The notes under the pieces were generated by a model that had not been told where the DNA came from, ran no database searches, and was given only the letters and a program-made list of their open reading frames with translations. Of a stretch of DNA of 64,000 nucleotides, positions 58,488-64,000 are shown in pieces; position 1 is the stretch's first letter, and every line of letters starts with the position of its first letter. The position numbers and the translations under genes are program-made. The stretch is from Zygnema cylindricum (Eukaryota; Streptophyta; Zygnematophyceae; Zygnematales; Zygnemataceae), in NCBI GenBank assembly GCA_037447655.1, contig JBBHKE010001016.1:28003-92002 (forward strand), in the 5' to 3' direction.

Positions 58488-58582
58488 TTATTAAAACCAA
58501 AAGGAATATATATCAAAACCAAAAGGAAAATATATCACAACCAAAAGGAATATATATTAAAACCAAAAGGAAGATTTATTTA
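58488..58582. repeat. ~24-bp tandem repeat, four copies
   Basis: Unit aaaaccaaaaggaatatata with small variants. Confidence 0.85.
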
Positions 58583-58679
58583 AGTATGTAAAAATGGGAG
58601 GTAAAACTTATTAAAAATAAAGGATTCGAAATGCTTCCATTGTTGTCTAACCTTGTCATAATCTAAAATCACATCCCTC

Positions 58680-58950
58680 GTCTCTCTTCCTCTCCCCCCC
58701 ATCTCTTACTCTCAGTCCCAAACCTCCCTCTCTCTCCCTCTCAATCTCTCTCTACCTCTCCATCTCTCTCTCTCTCCATCTCTCTCTCCCTCCACATTTC
58801 TCTCTCCCTCCCCATCTCTCTCTCCCACACCATATCTCTCCCTCCGCTCAATCTCTATCTCCCCTCCCCAGCTCTCCCTCCCTCTCCTATCTCTCCTTCT
58901 CCATCTCTTCCTTCCCTTCTCTCTCTCTCTCCCTCACTCTCCCTCCTTGA
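58680..58950. repeat. CT-rich tract
   Basis: tctctctccctc-type sequence with catctc interruptions. Confidence 0.85.
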
Positions 58951-59114
58951 AAATCTAACCTTACAACATATTCACTCCCTCCTCGTTTCGTCTTCCTCCA
59001 TCGCTGAAATTTCACTCTCGTAAACTACCACCGGTGCATACTGTATTTTAAAAAGTAAGAAAAAAATAAAAAATACAAAAACAAAAAAAAGAAAAAGAAA
59101 AAACAAAAATAAAG

Positions 59115-59303
59115 NNNNNNNNNNACAATTACAAAAAAAGCGGTGAATTTTGTAGAAAAGAGGCATGTTTTAACAGCCTAACATCTAGACTGCCAACGCT
59201 AACTCTCAATTCTAAGGGTTGAAGACTAACTCCCAGAGTTAAACCTTTAGCCTGTTTACACATGCCTCTTTTCTTCAAAATTCACCGCTTTTTTTGTAAT
59301 TAT
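59115..59303. other. Assembly gap (10 N) beside a 43-bp-arm inverted repeat
   Basis: N at 59115-59124. Directly after it, 59125-59167 and 59261-59303 are inverse complements (agcggtgaattttg against caaaattcaccgct) with one or two mismatches. The hairpin probably caused the assembly break. Confidence 0.85.
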
Positions 59304-59603
59304 GATGATCGCTAAGTGCCACAACACATGAGAGAAGGATAGAGAGGAGGGAGCATGAGATAGAGAGAATAAAATTGAGAGAGGATGTTTCCTCCTATTT
59401 ACCGTACTGTAGAAGAATATCTATCCCTCCCTATCCTCGTCCTATTTTCTCACTTGCATGGTTCTCAAATAAAAATCTCAAATAAGAATTTATTTATCTT
59501 TAGGGAATTTAAATAATTGCAATGCCATTTATCCTCCTTTGTAGGAGAGAGTTAAAATAAGAGAGATAGAGTACGAGGGAGGAGAGATAGGAAGAGAGTA
59601 CAC

Positions 59604-59824
59604 AACACCGTGAATCGCTAGTAGTATTAATGTTTTTTTCGCCACTTAAAACTTCTTTTCTCCGTACACATTTGTCCGATTTCCAAATTGAGACCCTCAA
59701 TCAGAAGTTGGGAATCTTAACTCTCAATCGCAACCGTCAGATCTACAATCCGACAATTTTGTACGGAGAAAAGATGTTTTAAGTGGCGAAAAAAACATTA
59801 ACACTAATAGCGATTCACGGTGTA
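59604..59824. mobile_element. Family A MITE, copy 9
   Basis: acaccgtgaatcgctagtag to ctaatagcgattcacggtgta; the best example of the fully palindromic family structure. Confidence 0.9.
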
Positions 59825-60124
59825 GTGTAGTGGCAGAGAAGTCACGTCTTCCGACGGACCAGTGTCGACAATCGTGACGTGTCACCCTTGCCGTACAGAC
59901 GACGTTTTTGCTTGCGACAAGCTAGGATGCAAATGGTTTTTTGCCGATTTTCGAGGCACTCTGGATACGGTTGTAGATGTCCGTATCGTACGATACCGTA
60001 CAGCTCATTAATAATGCCACACGTGCCGACAAAATAGGCCTTAGTCACGTCACGAAGAGGGTAAATCGCCCAACTGACGATTTAACGGACACGGGAAGTT
60101 TTCCCCCCCTCCCCACAAGGAACA

Positions 60125-60412
60125 TAAAAAATAGGTGAAAGTAGGCCCATACAATATGCCTATTGTATGCAATATGACCTTAAGACCCATATTGTATTTG
60201 GACCTACTCGGACCATAAAAACATTCGGACCAAAAATTGGACCAATTAAAAACATTCGAACCAAAAAAAATCATTTACACCGTCAGATTCGGACGATCGG
60301 ACGGTCGCTGATCAAAGTAGTGATCTAAGAAGATCACATGAAAAGCCCATAACACAACTTACGATAAAGGCGCCGACCAAAGTCCTACCATAAAAACGCC
60401 TACTTTTGAACA
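60125..60412. mobile_element. Family D element, copy 3
   Basis: Left end worn (ataggtgaaagtagg), right end cctacttttgaac. It contains the shared cccatacaatatgcctattg. Absent at the matching place in the 35.15-kb duplicate. Confidence 0.75.
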
Positions 60413-60681
60413 TGAAAAAAACTGACCACTTGAATTCTGTTATTCGAACCATTATTAACATACGACAAATGTAAAGAAGGGCTCTTCGTTGCTATGGCAG
60501 TTACCCAGAGAATACGCGAAAGATACAGTACGGGGCCGCATTCCCACGAGTTTCGGAGTTTGAGTGCGTTTTTCCGTTGAAACAGAGAGTCTTCGGTTTC
60601 GGTGTACGGATGACATATAGGTGACGTGGAAGAGAAACTTTTTGGTGTACGCATGACTAATACGTGACGTGGAAGCGAAAC

Positions 60682-61186
60682 TATCACCGTGAATCGCTAT
60701 TAGCGTTCATGACGCTAGTTGAGGTACCCTGTAAGTTGGGCAAATTCTCAAATAGAATTAATGATTCTAAATGTTTCTAAACGTTATTTGAAGTACCCAA
60801 TAAATAGGGTTCATAACTGTAATATGGTGCCATTTTAAATAGGGTGATGTACGGAATGTATGAGCCGTACTATTTTGTACTTTTTCAAATAGAAAATTAC
60901 AGAAAAAATATTCACGATGTCTCGTAGTCGCGCTAACATGTAATTGCGTAAACATTTTCCGGCATAACGGATGTAAAAAAAACGCGACGGCGTACTACTT
61001 GAACAATTTCGTACATGCACATATTTTAGTGCAGACATATTATGCGCCGATTTTTTTTACAAAGCAGTTTACGAATTTAGAGTTAATGATAAACTAGAAT
61101 AAAAGTTTTTTTGGAAAAAACTGAAATTTCCAATTAGCGTAAATAACGCTAATTGTTTCATTACGCAAATAGCGATTCACGGTGTA
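60682..61186. mobile_element. Family C MITE (60.7 kb)
   Basis: tatcaccgtgaatcgctatt to aatagcgattcacggtgta, 505 bp. Absent from the 34.5-kb duplicate. Confidence 0.8.
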
Positions 61187-61195
61187 CAGTACAAG

Positions 61196-61410
61196 TACAC
61201 CATGTATCGTTATTAGTGCTGACAAATTTTTCTTAAAACAACTTTTCTCCGTACACACTTGTCCGATTTTCAAATTCAGACAGCTAATCGGAAGCTGAGA
61301 ATCTTAATTTCAATCGCAATCGTCAGATCTACAATTCGACATGTGTGTACGGAGAAAAGATGTTTTACGCGACGTAAAAAATATCAACACTAATAACGAT
61401 TCATGGTGTA
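61196..61410. mobile_element. Family A MITE, copy 10
   Basis: tacaccatgtatcgttattag to ctaataacgattcatggtgta. It is 10 bp from the family C copy. Absent from the 34.5-kb duplicate. Confidence 0.85.
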
Positions 61411-62271
61411 CTGTACTGTAGACTTTTAATTAGACCAGTTGACAACCAATCAAAGAAAAGCCGCGTATGCATGCCTACGTGTATCTACGGGCAATGGTAA
61501 AATTTTCAAGACGAGTGGTCTTTGTTTTTCCTCGGTTTTCGTCGTTATTATTTTTCTGTTTTTTTGTGAAATCTAAACTTTTTAAACCTTCCTGGAATTT
61601 GTGGTTGTCATAGCGTCAAACATGTGGGGATCACACCGACATTTTGTTCTGACTCCCTTCTACGAGCTCAATTTTCATTGGTTTAAAATTCTCACTTCCT
61701 TCTCGTTGAAGCTCCTGTTAGAGCTCAGAGTCTTCTACGATGACGTCAGGTACGATTTCTTGTCTGGGAGGAATCGTGCTCGCGGATCCGTTAACTTTTT
61801 GTTATCGGGAAACCGCAATCGCGCGTCCTCAGTTTCAGTGGAAAACGGCGTCAGGGCCATCACCGGAAAATCCGGAGAAATCTCTGGGCAGTTTTGTCAC
61901 TATCATGCGTACGGCTCCTTGGCGGGATTGGACATTACAAAATACTGGAAGGGCATTATTTTGGGTAGGTAAATATCGACCAACTAGAACTGTCATCATC
62001 GACTGATCTAGATCGGAGCTACGCGACAACGAGCTTTAGGAGAATATAAATCTTCCATATCGTACAGTTTTTTAGGTTGACCAGTACACCAAGCGAGAAT
62101 GCACCTTTCCATGGACTTTTACGACCTCCGGCTCCCGCCCCATATGCACGGCAACGACAGCCCCCCCAAAATGGTCTAAAATTATGAAACAGATTGTAGT
62201 TAAAAAAAATGAAAAGAGAGAACACAAAAAAAAGCAAACCGTGTAAAAGTACATTGCAAGATTCAGTACAG

Positions 62272-62636
62272 TACACCGCGAATCGTAATTAGAGTAAATA
62301 ACGCTAATTTGGTCGCCCTAAATTTCGACTCTATCACCTTAAATAGAGTAAATGATTCTAAATTTTTCATAACACTATTTAAGGTAAGGTTTAATTAGCG
62401 TTTTTAATTCTAATGTAGGTTCGTTTTAAATAGTGTGGAGTACAGACGACGTCCGACTGTGCAAAATTGTACTTCAAAAGTAAAAATGTACAAATAATGA
62501 TTTAATACAGGCCGTTATCATGTAACTGCGTTTTAACAAACTGTGTAGTGCAAACGTCGTAGTGACGATAAACTGTACGTTTTGTCAAATTCTGTACGAA
62601 TACATTATTTACAGTAGAGGATATTAGCGCGCCAAA
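62272..62636. mobile_element. Family B MITE, copy 4, truncated
   Basis: Left end tacaccgcgaatcgtaatta. Matches 38657-39025 and stops at attagcgcgccaaa, where segment S copy 3 begins. Confidence 0.8.
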
Positions 62637-63115
62637 CTGAGACAAAAAGTTCCAAAACTCATACTTTATCCAAAAAGATATCGCCAACATGGAAACCTCC
62701 CGTAAGTCAAAAGTTCCCGAACTAACAGGAGTCCCACCCATAGGGGACACGGAGACCTTTCCACGCTCTCCCCCTCTCCCTCTCCCTCTCCTTCTCCCTC
62801 TCCCTCCCCCTCTCCCTCTATTTTCCCCTCTCCCTATTCCTCTACCTCGGTCTGGGCATATCCCCCACTTCTCTCAACCTCTAACCTGCTTAAGAGTAAT
62901 CACCGACAAAAATGACTAAAATGACGACAAAAACGACGGAAAAAAAAACAGCGCCGAAAAAGTGTTGACGTACGCAAAATGTACTGATCAATACTCGGGA
63001 TGTGGTGTGCACCCAGAGCCGATATTCAATGGAATCAACTCACCAGCCATGATATCTGGGCTGGTGGCGCAGTGGTTAGCGCATTCTCAGCTAATGTGAA
63101 AGGTGAATCTACAAC

Positions 63116-63319
63116 TACACCGTGAATCGCTATTAGGGTTAAAAATTTTGTAGTCTTTTAAAACGTCTTTTCTCCGTACATGCTTCTCCGATTTTCGATT
63201 CGAGAAGGTCAATCAAAAGCTAAGAATCATACCTATCAATCGCAACCGTCAAATCCACAATCTGACTTGTGTGTACGAAGAAAAAATGTTTTAAGTGGCG
63301 ATTTTTTTTTTAACCCTAA
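63116..63319. mobile_element. Family A MITE, copy 11 (left part)
   Basis: tacaccgtgaatcgctatta onward to ttaaccctaa, cut by the LTR. The right part lies beyond the window. Confidence 0.8.
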
Positions 63320-64000
63320 TGTTAGATTAAGTACTGAGAACTCATTTGGCGACGAGACATTCTCGTAGCTAAAGTAGCGACGACCAGCGACGAAGTAGTT
63401 TCGTCGCTAGATATTTGAAGTGACGTAAAAATTGTTTGTTTGTTTTGTTTCGCCTAAGTTCTGGTCGTACAGTACAAGTGACGTGGACATTATTTGGTCG
63501 TTTTGGTTCACGTAAGGTCTAGCCATACCATGTAATTCAAGTCGGTTCACAGTTGACTTTTCTAGTCGTACCGTGGAGTTCAAGCGGGTTCGCAATTGTC
63601 GGTCATATATTTTGGCACGTTGACTCTTACGCGTTTTGAGTAGTGTACATAAATATTTGTTGGAACTTAGTGGTAGTGGTATCTATTGGAGGCGTAGTTA
63701 ATTTTGGAGGTATAAGAAGAAACAATAAGCTTTTGTACTTGACGTTGTATTTTAATATATTGGAGTATTGGAGGAACAAATATTTTGTGTTATATGTGTT
63801 TATTTGGCTTGCTTTGTTACTTTCAATTGGTATCGGAGCAGGTTACTGGCAACTCTTGCCGGTATGGTGGAGAAAGGGAAATCCCCGGCGGTACCTAGTG
63901 GAGGAGTTATAGGGACACAGTATGATGAGTATGACGAATGGGGGGAGAAAAATGTAAAGATGGACGAGAAAATGTTTAGCGCTTTCAGAAGCTTCTAAAA
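63320..64000 (+). mobile_element. LTR retrotransposon (LTR-3), 5' LTR, primer site and gag start
   Basis: LTR 63320-63825 (TGTTAGATTAAG...TTACTTTCA). The primer site TTGGTATCGGAGCAGG follows at 63827. The first ATG frame at 63870 begins MVEKGKSPAVPSGG and runs 43 codons to TAA at 63996, so gag is either broken or starts further downstream. The copia-like primer site suggests the Ty1/copia order, but no diagnostic domain is inside the window. Confidence 0.8.

Larger units (their letters stand above)
59320..62050. repeat. Inverted duplicate of the 26.9-35.9 kb segment
   Basis: Matches, in reverse order, 35.93 to 34.19 kb and then 27.18 to 26.87 kb, without the copia element. Around 61735-61745 the sequence reads straight through the copia target (cttctacgatgacgtcagg). 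Confidence 0.85.
62637..64000 (+). repeat. Segment S, copy 3 (runs off the window)
   Basis: Same order as copy 2: ctgagacaaaaagttcc, the METSRKSKVPELTG frame (62689-62919), CT tract, tRNA-like block (63057-63115), family A MITE (63116-63319) and LTR-3. Here the LTR leads into an internal region instead of being solo. Confidence 0.85.

Noticed and set aside
26870-62050. Reading the whole window as an organellar or viral insertion
   Set aside because: No organellar genes, rRNA or capsid-type genes; all coding matches are retroelements or one spliced nuclear gene.
1-64000. CRISPR arrays, prokaryotic operons, Shine-Dalgarno sites
   Set aside because: Sequence is eukaryotic; short regular repeats here have no spacer structure.

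Overview
Eukaryotic nuclear DNA, almost certainly from the green lineage. The evidence is spliceosomal GT-AG introns, Ty1/copia and Ty3 elements with plant-type initiator-tRNA primer sites, a degenerate array built on the plant telomere core TAGGGTTT, and a nested-transposon landscape. Species cannot be named from sequence alone; a streptophyte alga or bryophyte is a guess. Two 10-N assembly gaps (46061-46070, 59115-59124) sit in A-rich sequence.

Only one convincing host gene is present: an 8-exon gene at 14652-18263 for a secreted, heavily N-glycosylated right-handed parallel beta-helix protein (about 591 aa). All splice phases close on one open frame. A broken paralogue of its 5' end (UTR, first exon, GA-rich intron, signal-peptide exon) lies at 35991-36416. 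A possible two-exon lysine-rich small gene (323-1424) is weak.

The rest is mobile DNA and its relics. Left part (1-13 kb): GA/CT-rich tracts, a Ty3 pol relic (3.0-3.9 kb), a long-inverted-repeat element (5.0-7.8 kb), a copia gag relic (7.8-8.7 kb), a decamer telomere-like array (9.6-9.9 kb) and a TIR element with 3-bp target duplication (11.2-12.6 kb). Middle (19.5-46 kb): a copia element with both LTRs and a perfect 5-bp duplication (27179-34186), itself hit by a solo LTR; large inverted arms at 23.7-24.8 and 39.9-40.8 kb; and a four-level nest at 40.8-43.95 kb. Right part (49-64 kb): a TA-flanked MITE holding a 5.2-kb TIR element that holds an R2-like retrotransposon with a restriction-like endonuclease domain; a 1.1-kb near-perfect palindrome; and a second LTR retrotransposon starting at 63320.

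At least four small non-autonomous DNA-transposon families recur (called here A, B, C with TA duplications and CACCG ends, and D with 9-bp duplications). Several segments are duplicated within the window: 26.9-35.9 against 59.3-62.0 kb inverted, and three copies of a segment at 19.6-21.2, 43.95-46.06 and 62.64-64.0 kb. These copies act as natural filled and empty sites, so insertion borders and relative order can be read directly. In-frame stops in the copia element and the R2-like element all fit C-to-T change in Gln or Arg codons with no frameshift over long stretches, which points to methylation-driven decay, or less likely a variant code.
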